Shown one piece after another: positions 26,362 through 34,500 of a DNA stretch of 40,113 nt (its first letter is position 1; each line of letters starts with the position of its first letter). A model generated the notes under the pieces. It was given only the letters and a program-made list of their open reading frames with translations, did not search any database and was not told the origin of the DNA. The DNA is from Christensenella hongkongensis (GTDB lineage: Bacteria; Bacillota; Clostridia; Christensenellales; Christensenellaceae), in contig NZ_LAYJ01000061.1 in the NCBI RefSeq assembly GCF_000981035.1, positions 1 through 40,113 on the forward strand. Direction: 5' to 3'. Position numbers and translations under genes: made by a program.

Positions 26362-28395
26362 TCAATCGTAGTAGCCAAAAATTTCATTATACGCATCTTT
26401 TAAATTATTATCTTCCAATAATTGTTTATACTCTCTTGATGAAATTTTAACCCGCGGATTCCCATTTTTATCTTTATAGTGTGCCCATGTTTTTTGGTTG
26501 CGCATTTCGTGTATACATTTGAATATTTGTTGTGTTATAGGCAATAAAGTTGTTAACTGACCTAAGCCTGCTCCAAAATCACTTGGAGTTAAGCTTTCAT
26601 TTTCCACAATAATATCAAATAAAATATTGTGCATTAAATCTAATGCCATTAACGATATACTGGGGTTAATTGTTCTATTTACCAAAAAGCATCTAAGTTC
26701 TTCCTTTAACTCATTAAATCTGCGGTTATCTTTATTTAAAATATTTAATAGTGTGCTTGGTACTGAAAGGCCATACTCCATATTCATTGTATGGCAGAAA
26801 TAATCTGCCTCAATATGTTTTAGAATCCTTTTACTAAACCCATTTTTAGGTTCGCATACTGGATTGCTATTGAAAAAATGGAACCACAAATACAAACCGT
26901 GTAATGATATTAGTATGTTTTCATCAGAAATCAATGCTTCTAAAAATATCTTTTTTGCATCTTGATCTGTCTGTAATGTCGATTTAATATAGTCAATTTC
27001 TCGCATAACATAATAATTATTTCCATCATAAGTTTCAACGGCTAGTTGTTGCTTATTGCATTTGGTCAACCATAAAACTAAGTGATATTGCACAATCCAA
27101 AACCGTTGTTCATTTTTGAAATTAGTCCTAAAAATTTCCTCATTATATGGCAAATGATCATATGATTTAAATAGTAAAGACTTATTATACTGAAAAAGGA
27201 CTGTATCCCCTAGTAAGTATGAAGAAATTTGTTGCATAAAATCCTTATCTCCGGGATAGTACTTATTAAAGTAATAAATTATACCAGCATAAAACCATTC
27301 GCATAAATCTAAATTTTTAAGCAACAAATTTTTAAGTTCATCGTCTTTATTTAATTTATAAAGCGAGAATCTAAAAAGGGTTTTATCTATAGAACGTTCG
27401 GTAAGGCATTGTTTGATCTTTTGTTTTAACTGTTTATGGGTCTTGGACTTCAATTTTCCACTTTTGCGATGTTCGTTTACTATTTTTGAAAAACGCAATA
27501 ATTGCCTGTTTAAAAATTTATCTATATCCACAATATGTTCAACGCCTATCTTTTCTGATTGCGGAATTAGCGAAAGATCACGAGCTAATAAATCTAAATA
27601 AACTATAGATTTTTTACATTCTTGTTCTGTCCTACTCATTATACTGATGTCGTCTGCATAACGAAAATATTTAACGTTAGCCATTCGACGCATCTCTTCA
27701 TCCAATTTATAAAGGTATAATTCTGCGAAAAATGATGAGCTAATAGGCCCCTGCGGTATACCACAACTTTTTGTAAAATAAATTTTAGCAGATGAAGTTG
27801 TTGTCCAAGCCTTTAGACAAGTATTGAGCAAAGAAATAATTTGATTATCTATGTTGAATTCTTTCAGAATTTCAAACAGAATACTATGGTCAATGGTATC
27901 ATAATATGAGGCAATATCAAAATCTGCACTAAATTCATATCCGTTTTTATAAAATATCCGTTTTTGATTATTGTATCTTTTCCATTGGTCTTTCCATTTC
28001 TGGAAAAAGAAGATTGGTTCGGGATCGTTAGAAGTTTTAAAAATGTTCCCATAAATGTGAACGTTAAAATACTTAGACAACTTATTAAACACTTTATCGG
28101 CGATAATATTGCTGATAGCTTGATACACTATCAAATCAGTCAACGATAATAATGTAATAGGTCTTGCAAGATTGTTTTTTTTCGGCATATAGTATTTTTC
28201 ACAATCTGTTGGTGCAAAGATACCCTCTTTTATTTCGTGTATAAGTTGCGCTATATTATCGTCTAAAAAGTATTCAAAAGCATCGAAATCCCTATAATAA
28301 AATTCCTTATAATCATTTCGCGGCGCGGTTTTTACGCGCGCATAGGCTAAAAGGAAATTGTCTTTGGATAAAAAATCGTCATATTGCTTTCCCAT
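26362..28395 (-). CDS. Reverse transcriptase with HEPN-like C-terminus (AbiA/UG-type, candidate defence)
   Basis: 677 residues from ATG 28395 (AGGTGG close upstream; TTG 28416 is in frame). RT motifs: PKKNNLARPITLLSLTDLIVYQAI, motif A FSADFDIASYYDTID, motif B GIPQGPISSSFFAELYL, motif C FRYADD. There is no maturase or HNH domain, so it is not a group II intron protein. A helical region (about 290-620) follows. Near the end HEMRNQKTWAHYKD has R-N-x5-H, the HEPN nuclease pattern, as in AbiA, where RT and HEPN are joined. It leads a minus-strand operon with the DUF6338-like and GYQP genes, beside the att site. A phage-defence role is inferred. Confidence 0.82.
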   Translation of the reverse strand: MGKQYDDFLSKDNFLLAYARVKTAPRNDYKEFYYRDFDAFEYFLDDNIAQLIHEIKEGIFAPTDCEKYYMPKKNNLARPITLLSLTDLIVYQAISNIIADKVFNKLSKYFNVHIYGNIFKTSNDPEPIFFFQKWKDQWKRYNNQKRIFYKNGYEFSADFDIASYYDTIDHSILFEILKEFNIDNQIISLLNTCLKAWTTTSSAKIYFTKSCGIPQGPISSSFFAELYLYKLDEEMRRMANVKYFRYADDISIMSRTEQECKKSIVYLDLLARDLSLIPQSEKIGVEHIVDIDKFLNRQLLRFSKIVNEHRKSGKLKSKTHKQLKQKIKQCLTERSIDKTLFRFSLYKLNKDDELKNLLLKNLDLCEWFYAGIIYYFNKYYPGDKDFMQQISSYLLGDTVLFQYNKSLLFKSYDHLPYNEEIFRTNFKNEQRFWIVQYHLVLWLTKCNKQQLAVETYDGNNYYVMREIDYIKSTLQTDQDAKKIFLEALISDENILISLHGLYLWFHFFNSNPVCEPKNGFSKRILKHIEADYFCHTMNMEYGLSVPSTLLNILNKDNRRFNELKEELRCFLVNRTINPSISLMALDLMHNILFDIIVENESLTPSDFGAGLGQLTTLLPITQQIFKCIHEMRNQKTWAHYKDKNGNPRVKISSREYKQLLEDNNLKDAYNEIFGYYD

Positions 28396-28474
28396 GTCCC
28401 ACCTGTCAAATATCAAAAGTAAATTAAATAATTTATTTCATACTACCACAAACCCGCATAATACTCAATAAATC

Positions 28475-28502
28475 ACGAATTATGGCATTCGTTGTAATTC
28501 GT
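28475..28502. promoter_or_regulatory. Inverted repeat between the RT operon and the 28535 gene
   Basis: ACGAATTA (28475-28482) and TAATTCGT (28495-28502) form a perfect 8-bp dyad with a 12-base spacer, in the divergent intergenic region 28396-28534. It is a candidate operator or short RNA structure. No other strong stem is seen between the RT start and this dyad. Confidence 0.5.
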
Positions 28503-28534
28503 TGAAATAAATAAAAACGAAAGGAATATTAAAA

Positions 28535-28906
28535 ATGCAAAAACAAACCAAAACTTTTATTGAAAAAGGTCTAATCACCCCATCAGGCGAGATCAACAAG
28601 GACAAGATCAACCTTGTTTCCGGGGCGATTACCCCGCCATTTGCTGAAACAGTTTGGATATTCACCAACGGCGATATGGACACAATCAACCGCCTAACTC
28701 ATGTATTTTTAGATATGGACACGGACAAAGACCGGAAGCGGCTTTTTAACCTCATACGCGCTTTATACGGTCTTACGGGGTTGCGGTTTTCAGATGAAGC
28801 CGTCCCGATAGCTTCCCACCCGCAAGCACTGGAATACTTTATATTCTCATTTCTTGCAGATTTTGGCGAAGTAATACAGGAATTACGCAACGAGGAAACC
28901 GCATAG
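28535..28906 (+). CDS. Conserved-looking ICE hypothetical protein
   Basis: 123 residues. AAAGGAAT lies upstream of the ATG. The sequence (MQKQTKTFIEKGLITPSGEINKDKINLVSGAITPPFAETVWIFTNGD...) is a compact alpha/beta protein with no membrane segment or known motif. It stands alone before a terminator and upstream of the adhesin gene. I do not recognise a family. Confidence 0.65.
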   Translation: MQKQTKTFIEKGLITPSGEINKDKINLVSGAITPPFAETVWIFTNGDMDTINRLTHVFLDMDTDKDRKRLFNLIRALYGLTGLRFSDEAVPIASHPQALEYFIFSFLADFGEVIQELRNEETA

Positions 28907-28922
28907 CCTACATCTCTCCCGG

Positions 28923-28951
28923 CACCTGTTTTTTACAGGTGTCTTTTTTTT
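28923..28951 (+). terminator. Intrinsic terminator before the adhesin gene
   Basis: CACCTGT (28923-28929) pairs with ACAGGTG (28935-28941), followed after one C by a run of T residues. Confidence 0.85.
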
Positions 28952-28977
28952 ACCCAAAAACGAAAGGAATAAAATCA

Positions 28978-31900
28978 ATGAAAAAAGGAAAAAGGATAAT
29001 TGCGTTTATCATTATGCTGGTAATGGTGATCGTGGCGTTTCCGCTTTCGGCTTTTGCGCTGGACAGCGGGGCAACATTCCACTACACGCACCATAGCCAG
29101 TATGAATATACGTTCGGCCCCAGCTTCCCGCCCCCGTTTAACGTGACGGACGGATATTATAAGGAATGGTCTACATTCCATATGACGACCAATGCGGGCG
29201 ATACAAAAATAGCGTATTGCCTACAATATGGCGTAACGGTCGCGCAAGGCAGTAAATACGAATGTACGGCAGATTATGACGACCTTGCGGATTGGCAAAA
29301 GGAGCTTATACGGCGAACGCTGGTTTTAGGATATAACGACCATACGGGCGCGCTTTACGGCGGCGATTGGTTGGATAACGCAATGGCGACACAGGGCCTT
29401 ATTTGGATTATTGCGTCAAGCCAGATCGACGACCCAAACGAAGAAAGGATTATTGATGCCCTTTTAGGTTGTAACCCGACAGCACGGGGCATTTATGACG
29501 ATCTGAAAAGCAATGTCGAAAATTACGACACTAAGCCCAGCTTTGACGGAAACGAAATAGAGTTGAAATATAACCCGATAAACAAGCGGTTTGAAACGAC
29601 GATCAACGACGCGAACGGAGCGTTGCGGTATTATGATTTTTCTGCAAGTGGCGTGACCTTCACACGTAGCGGAAACACGCTGCATATTTCCACAGCAAAT
29701 ATGTTTGACAATGTGGAAGCCACGGCGACAAAGGAGCTTCCAACAGACGAATTTCCCACGATCATAAACGGAAGCCCTGAGTATTGGATTCACAATAAAT
29801 ACCAAAACCTTGTTTCGCTTTCCCCGGTGTCAGAGGGCGGCGAAACCATGTCCGTAACTTCATCCTTTAAGCTAAAGACGGAAAAGGTCGGAAATATTCG
29901 AGTTGTGAAGCGTTCCGAGGACGGAGCGATCGCTGGTATGCAGTTTCGCATTACCGGGAATGGTGTTGATCGGACAGTCACGACCGCGAATGACGGTACA
30001 ATTACGACCGAGGGCCTTTTAGCAAATTTGAATTATACCGTTGCCGAAGTTGGCACGGCTAACCGCTATGTGCAGCCCGCCGCGCAAACCGTCCGAGTAT
30101 TGCCGGGACAAACAAGCAGCGTCACATTTTCCAACGTCTTAAAGAAATTTAATATTGTTGTGACTAAATCGGACGCAGAAACGGGAACCCCCAAGGACAC
30201 GGACGCTACGCTTGACGGCGCGGAATATGCCCTATACGATAGCGCGGGACAGCTTATAGATTACATTGTTGCCAACGGGCGCACGGCCACCAGTAAACTA
30301 ATTCCCCTGCAAACGGTCAAAGTCGTGGAGAAAAAGCCGCCGACCGGGTATAATCTCAATTCAAGCCCCTACACGGTAACGCCGAACTTTGCGGGCCAAA
30401 CGATTGAGATCGGACGGGCCGATGTGGGCGTGACTGATACGGTTATCAAGGGACAGGCGGCTTTTGTAAAATTTGCGGACGTTCCGCTTACCGGGGACAG
30501 CGACGACGGCGGTATAAAGCAGCCGCTTCCAAACGTCGAATTTAAGTTGTCCCTTGTTTCCACGGGGAAAGAGATTTGCAGGGTCAAGACCGACGAAAAC
30601 GGTTATGCGATCACGCCCATGCTGAACTACGGGCGGTACTTGTGTGAAGAAATCCCCAGCGACGCAAACGCAGGGTATAAGCTGATAGACCCGTTTGAAA
30701 TCGAGATCACGACGCAGGGCAAAATATACCGTTACATTTTGGAAGATGAAGCCTACAACAGCGAGGTTAAAATCATTAAACGGGACGCAGAGACGGGGCA
30801 ACCCGTACAGGCTGAAACGAAATTTAAAATCATGGATGGTACGGATAATTGGGTCGTCCAGAAAATCAACTATCCGACACCGACGGAGATTGACACATTC
30901 ACGACGGCCTTTGACGGTTCCTTAGTTTTACCCGAACCCTTGCGGCCCGGTGATTTTGAGCTTTACGAGGTCGAAGCCCCCCACGGATACACGATTAGTC
31001 CCGACCCCATACCCTTTACGATCACAGCAGAAAACCACGCCGCAGTTTTGGAAGTAGAAAGTCATAACGAACCCGTGAAAGGCACGATCACAGTTTTAAA
31101 ACAAGGTGAAAGCCTAACGGGTTTCGCAGAAACCGAGGACGAGGAATACGGCACGGTATATAACCCGGTTTATTCCCTTACAGGGATTCCCGGTACGGTG
31201 TATGACGTTGTTGCGGTGACGGATATTGTGACCCCGGACGGTACGACAAGGGCAAACGCTGGGGACGTACTGGACACGATCACGACGGGCGCGGATGGAC
31301 GGGCCACGTCAAACAACCTGTTATATATCGGCAGCTACCAGCTTATTGAAAAATCCGTCCCGGCCCCGCTGGTGCTTGACCCTACCCCGATACCGTTTGA
31401 GATCACCTATGAAGATCAGGATACGCAGATTGTAGCGACAAAAGCGGAAACCATAAACGCGCGGCAAAAGGCGGTTATTACACTGAAAAAAGAGTGCGAA
31501 ACCACACTGAACCAGACTTATGACCCTTACCCGGATATTAAGCTAGGGCTATTCAGCCGGGACGAAATCACAGGTACGGACGGCGCGGTATTGCTTCCCA
31601 AAGATGCGCTTTTAGAAGTGATTAAACTGGACGAAAACGGGGCCGCCACGATCAACACGGATTTACCTTGCGGCTATAAGTGGTATATCAAAGAATTACA
31701 GGCGGGCAAAGGCTATGTACTGAACGGTTTGGAGTATGATTTTGCTTTTGATTATGCGGGCATGGAAACACCTACGGTAGAAATCGCGGTTAATGACGGC
31801 GACCCTATCCCGAATGATTTAATGCACGGCAGCATTAAGATTACAAAGGCCGCCGAGGACGGCAAGATCGAGGGCATATCGTTCAAGATCACGGGCGTAT

Positions 31901-32631
31901 CACTTACGGGCGTACCCTATGAGAGCGTTTTTGAAACGGACGAAAAAGGCGAAATCAAAATCCCGGTGCTTCTCGCGGGCCGCTACAAAATAACCGAGGT
32001 ACGCAATGAACGCACGGCAGGATATATTGAACCGGGAAGTCAAACCGTCGAAGTGACGCACAGCGGAATGGTAGCGGCAAATTTTGAAAATATCCTGCTA
32101 CATGGGAATGTTAAGATCATCAAAACGGACGAAGCGGACAACAGGCTTAACGGCGCGGTGTTTGGTCTTTTTAAGATCGAGGACACAACCGAGCAACCCG
32201 AAGCCGAGCCTACGGCGAGCGGGACAGCGGAGCCGACCAACGCACCAACCCCGGAAACGTCCCTCAAAGGAAGCGGCGGAAAACTGATTCAAGAATTTAC
32301 GATCACGGAAAACGGGGAATATACGATCACGGGCCTACCTTACGCGCATTATTACATCAAGGAATTGCAGCCCCCGGACGAAAGCTACCAGCTTAACGAA
32401 GTGGAATATAAATTCTCTCCTATCCACGACGGCGAAACGGTGGAAATAGCGGTCATAAATGAGAAGATACCGCCAGCGGAGCCAGAGAACCCGGAGGAAC
32501 TACCCCGGCAAGCAGGGAACCCGCCAAAGACAGGCGACGACACTAATATTCTGCTATATATCCTGCTTGCGGTGATCGGCGGCGGTGCGCTTGCAATTTG
32601 GATTGTGGGCCGCAAAAAAAATATATTTTAG
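28978..32631 (+). CDS. Thioester-domain SpaA-like cell-wall adhesin with LPXTG-like anchor
   Basis: 1217 residues. The signal peptide (KRIIAFIIMLVMVIVAFPLSAFA) is residues 1-27. An N-terminal thioester domain is suggested by Cys in KIAYCLQYG and Gln in AMATQGLIWI, the pair that forms the reactive thioester. About eight SpaA/Cna-B type prealbumin domains follow (for example VKIIKRDAETGQPVQAETKF, IKITKAAEDGKIEG, VKIIKTDEADNRLNGAVF). The end is NPPKTGDD, a hydrophobic segment and RKK, a sortase signal. It probably helps the donor stick to host or recipient surfaces. No sortase is in the window. GAAAGGAAT precedes the ATG. Confidence 0.92.
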   Translation: MKKGKRIIAFIIMLVMVIVAFPLSAFALDSGATFHYTHHSQYEYTFGPSFPPPFNVTDGYYKEWSTFHMTTNAGDTKIAYCLQYGVTVAQGSKYECTADYDDLADWQKELIRRTLVLGYNDHTGALYGGDWLDNAMATQGLIWIIASSQIDDPNEERIIDALLGCNPTARGIYDDLKSNVENYDTKPSFDGNEIELKYNPINKRFETTINDANGALRYYDFSASGVTFTRSGNTLHISTANMFDNVEATATKELPTDEFPTIINGSPEYWIHNKYQNLVSLSPVSEGGETMSVTSSFKLKTEKVGNIRVVKRSEDGAIAGMQFRITGNGVDRTVTTANDGTITTEGLLANLNYTVAEVGTANRYVQPAAQTVRVLPGQTSSVTFSNVLKKFNIVVTKSDAETGTPKDTDATLDGAEYALYDSAGQLIDYIVANGRTATSKLIPLQTVKVVEKKPPTGYNLNSSPYTVTPNFAGQTIEIGRADVGVTDTVIKGQAAFVKFADVPLTGDSDDGGIKQPLPNVEFKLSLVSTGKEICRVKTDENGYAITPMLNYGRYLCEEIPSDANAGYKLIDPFEIEITTQGKIYRYILEDEAYNSEVKIIKRDAETGQPVQAETKFKIMDGTDNWVVQKINYPTPTEIDTFTTAFDGSLVLPEPLRPGDFELYEVEAPHGYTISPDPIPFTITAENHAAVLEVESHNEPVKGTITVLKQGESLTGFAETEDEEYGTVYNPVYSLTGIPGTVYDVVAVTDIVTPDGTTRANAGDVLDTITTGADGRATSNNLLYIGSYQLIEKSVPAPLVLDPTPIPFEITYEDQDTQIVATKAETINARQKAVITLKKECETTLNQTYDPYPDIKLGLFSRDEITGTDGAVLLPKDALLEVIKLDENGAATINTDLPCGYKWYIKELQAGKGYVLNGLEYDFAFDYAGMETPTVEIAVNDGDPIPNDLMHGSIKITKAAEDGKIEGISFKITGVSLTGVPYESVFETDEKGEIKIPVLLAGRYKITEVRNERTAGYIEPGSQTVEVTHSGMVAANFENILLHGNVKIIKTDEADNRLNGAVFGLFKIEDTTEQPEAEPTASGTAEPTNAPTPETSLKGSGGKLIQEFTITENGEYTITGLPYAHYYIKELQPPDESYQLNEVEYKFSPIHDGETVEIAVINEKIPPAEPENPEELPRQAGNPPKTGDDTNILLYILLAVIGGGALAIWIVGRKKNIF

Positions 32632-32644
32632 GCTTGGGGCGAAA

Positions 32645-32696
32645 ATGACCTCTCCCCGGTGAGAAATGTTATAATATGGCTATGATACCGGGGAGG
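32645..32696 (+). promoter_or_regulatory. Promoter and ribosome-site-masking inverted repeat for the DUF3784 gene
   Basis: TATAAT at 32670-32675 is a good -10; a weak ATGACC -35 lies at 32645. CTCCCCGGT (32652-32660) is complementary to ACCGGGGAG (32687-32695), which contains the ribosome site. In a transcript reading through from the adhesin gene this stem would hide the site; in one starting at the local promoter the left arm is absent. Confidence 0.5.
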
Positions 32697-32703
32697 TAAT
32701 ACC

Positions 32704-33039
32704 GTGGATTATTATTTCATCATTTTTGATTTTGGAATGGCGGCTATTATGTTTTTTGTTGGATTTGCATTTTACCATTCCAAAGGAAAGGCCAGTAAGT
32801 TTATTGCAGGATATAACAGCAAAAATGAAAAAGAAAAAATGGCCTTTGATGAAATTAGAATGTGTAAAGACTATGGAAAACGGATGATGATATGGGCTAT
32901 TCCTTTTTTGATTGGTTTTGTTATTGACGTGTTCAAACCCGGTGTTGGCTGCATAATTGCGTGGATAGCTTTTGCGGCCTTGCTAATTTGGCATATTATT
33001 GATATGTCAAAAAACCACAGTAAAAGGTATCGGCGGTAA
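32704..33039 (+). CDS. DUF3784-like small membrane protein
   Basis: 111 residues from GTG 32704 with GGGGAGG upstream. There is an N-terminal membrane segment (IIFDFGMAAIMFFVGFAFY). The phrase GKASKFIAGYNSKNEKEKMAFDEIRMCKDYGKRM is typical of DUF3784 ('GkG..LIaGYNt...eEK..yd..kLck..G'). Two more membrane segments follow and a basic end. Function unknown. It is followed by a terminator, so it is a single-gene unit. Confidence 0.75.
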   Translation: MDYYFIIFDFGMAAIMFFVGFAFYHSKGKASKFIAGYNSKNEKEKMAFDEIRMCKDYGKRMMIWAIPFLIGFVIDVFKPGVGCIIAWIAFAALLIWHIIDMSKNHSKRYRR

Positions 33040-33056
33040 TCATTTAATAACATTTC

Positions 33057-33088
33057 AAAAGAGCGTTTCGGCTGAAACGCTCTTTTTT
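33057..33088 (+). terminator. Intrinsic terminator after the DUF3784 gene
   Basis: AGAGCGTTTC pairs perfectly with GAAACGCTCT across a GGCT loop, followed by TTTTTT, preceded by AAAA. Confidence 0.92.
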
Positions 33089-33107
33089 GTTGGAAGGAGT
33101 TGATAAA

Positions 33108-33920
33108 TTGGCAGTATACCGGGTCGAACGGACACGGGACTACACCGTTATGGCAAACTACCATTTGAGGGACACGGCCCTATCCCTCAAAGCAAAGGGC
33201 CTTTTGTCCCTCATGCTGTCATTGCCCGATAGCTGGGATTATACGACACGGGGCCTTGCCGCTATATGCCGCGACGGTGTGGACGCGATCAGGGCCACGG
33301 TGCGGGAGTTGGAGCGCAACGGGTATGTTATTCGCCGCCGTATCAGGAACGCGCAGGGGCAGCTAACAGTTACGGAATATACGATATTAGAGCGGCCCCA
33401 GCCTAAACGGGAAAATCCAGTCTTGGAAAATCCAGTGCAGGAAAATCCAGCATTGGGAAAACCAATACTGGAAAATCCCACACAATCAAATACTAAGAAA
33501 TCAATTATACAAGAATTAAGAAATGATGAATCAAAGAAAGATCAATCTATCAATCCTACGGACGAGATCGAAACGATTGAAAAATGCCGGGCGCAGCTTT
33601 GTTCAAATATCGAATATGACACTTTATGCGAGCGATACGGCCCGGAACAGGTAAACGAGATCGTGGAGCTTATGACTGAAACGATATGCAGCAAGAAAGA
33701 CCACATACGGATTGCCGGGGAAGAAAAGCCCGCCGAGTTGGTAAAGGAACGGTTTATGCAGCTTAGATTTTCGCATTTGGAATACGTCTTGAACTGCATG
33801 AAGAACAACACCACCAAGATCAGGAATATTAAGGGCTATCTTTTGACGGCTATATTTAACGCCCCGGCGACGATAGATAGCTTTTATCGGGCCGAGGTCA
33901 ACCACGATCTATATTTGTAA
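33108..33920 (+). CDS. DUF6017-like replication initiator/HTH protein
   Basis: 270 residues from TTG 33108 with AAGGAG 8 bases upstream. The N-terminal winged helix (TVMANYHLRDTALSLKAKGLLSLMLSLPDSWDYTTRGLAAICRDGVDAIRATVRELE) is residues 13-75. A linker of ENP repeats (about 100-128) follows, then a C-terminal helical domain (YDTLCERYGPEQVNEIVELMTETIC ... IRNIKGYLLTAIFNAP) of the DUF6017 type. These proteins start the conjugation operon of Tn1549-type elements and are thought to aid replication of the circular form. Confidence 0.82.
   Translation: MAVYRVERTRDYTVMANYHLRDTALSLKAKGLLSLMLSLPDSWDYTTRGLAAICRDGVDAIRATVRELERNGYVIRRRIRNAQGQLTVTEYTILERPQPKRENPVLENPVQENPALGKPILENPTQSNTKKSIIQELRNDESKKDQSINPTDEIETIEKCRAQLCSNIEYDTLCERYGPEQVNEIVELMTETICSKKDHIRIAGEEKPAELVKERFMQLRFSHLEYVLNCMKNNTTKIRNIKGYLLTAIFNAPATIDSFYRAEVNHDLYL
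33412..33480. repeat. ENP-coding tandem repeat in the replication protein linker
   Basis: Four to five imperfect 15-bp units built on GGAAAATCCAGTN encode ENPVL-ENPVQ-ENPAL-GKPIL-ENP. The reading frame is kept. The number of units may vary between copies and set the distance between the DNA-binding and C-terminal domains. Confidence 0.8.
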
Positions 33921-33934
33921 AGGAGTGATGAAGT

Positions 33935-34021
33935 ATGATTATGTGCATTGAATCGCTGGGAAAGGCCCAGCAGGAGCAAGCGGACACGGGCGGCGGTGAT
34001 GACGATTGCAAGAATCCGTAA
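33935..34021 (+). CDS. 28-residue micro-ORF coupled to pcfB
   Basis: MIMCIESLGKAQQEQADTGG then GDDDCKNP. AAAGGAG lies 9 bases before the ATG at 33935. The ORF ends 16 bases inside pcfB, whose own start is a TTG with only a weak site. Its likely purpose is translational coupling or a small peptide; neither is shown. Confidence 0.5.
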   Translation: MIMCIESLGKAQQEQADTGGGDDDCKNP

Positions 34022-34500
34022 CAGAAAAAACGATTGCGTTTATTATCCGGGGCGAACAAATGACCGCTAACCTTTTGAGAAGCGCAATCCAGCAATACCA
34101 ACAGAATAACCGAGTATCAAAGGCAGATAAGGTGCGAGGGCCGATGCAGGAATATAAAGGGAAACAGAGCCTAAAGAAACTCAAAGAATCGGCAAACGGG
34201 AATATTTCAGATATTGAAATCACGGACAAAAATATAAAGGCGTTTGACCGCTATGCCCGGAAATATAAAGTCGATTATGCGTTGAAAAAGGATAAATCCG
34301 TTGACCCGCCCCGCTGGTTGGTGTTTTTCAAGGGAAAAGACGCTGATTCCTTGCAAGCGGCTTTCCGGGAGTTTACCGCCCGGAAGCTAAAGAAGCAGGA
34401 GCGGCCCTCTATCCGGGAGCAGCTACGGAAATTCAAAGAACAGGTTAAGACGTTCACAAGAAACAAGGTTTTGAAAAAGGATAGAGGGATTGACCGATGA
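34006..34500 (+). CDS. PcfB family conjugation protein (DUF3801)
   Basis: 164 residues from TTG 34006. The start MQESVTEKTIAFIIRGEQMTANLLRSAIQQY matches PcfB-type proteins ('MQEEV...tv.l.i...klTa..l...i..yl'). The mid part DKNIKAFDRYARKYKVDYALKKD ... PPRWLVFFKGKDADSLQAAFREFTARKL is typical. The tail is basic and helical. PcfB works with the coupling protein to bring the relaxase complex to the channel. It overlaps virD4 by ATGA. Confidence 0.85.
   Translation: MQESVTEKTIAFIIRGEQMTANLLRSAIQQYQQNNRVSKADKVRGPMQEYKGKQSLKKLKESANGNISDIEITDKNIKAFDRYARKYKVDYALKKDKSVDPPRWLVFFKGKDADSLQAAFREFTARKLKKQERPSIREQLRKFKEQVKTFTRNKVLKKDRGIDR

Noticed and set aside
26362-28395. Group II intron-encoded protein
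   Set aside because: No maturase X or HNH domain, and no intron domain V/VI-like structure was recognised around the gene; the C-terminus instead has a HEPN-like motif.
28396-28534. Retron msr-msd RNA upstream of the RT
   Set aside because: Only a short 8-bp dyad is seen, without the long paired a1/a2 arms and msd stem of a retron, and the RT is much longer than typical retron RTs.
33412-33480. CRISPR-like repeat
   Set aside because: Units are adjacent without spacers and encode an in-frame protein linker.
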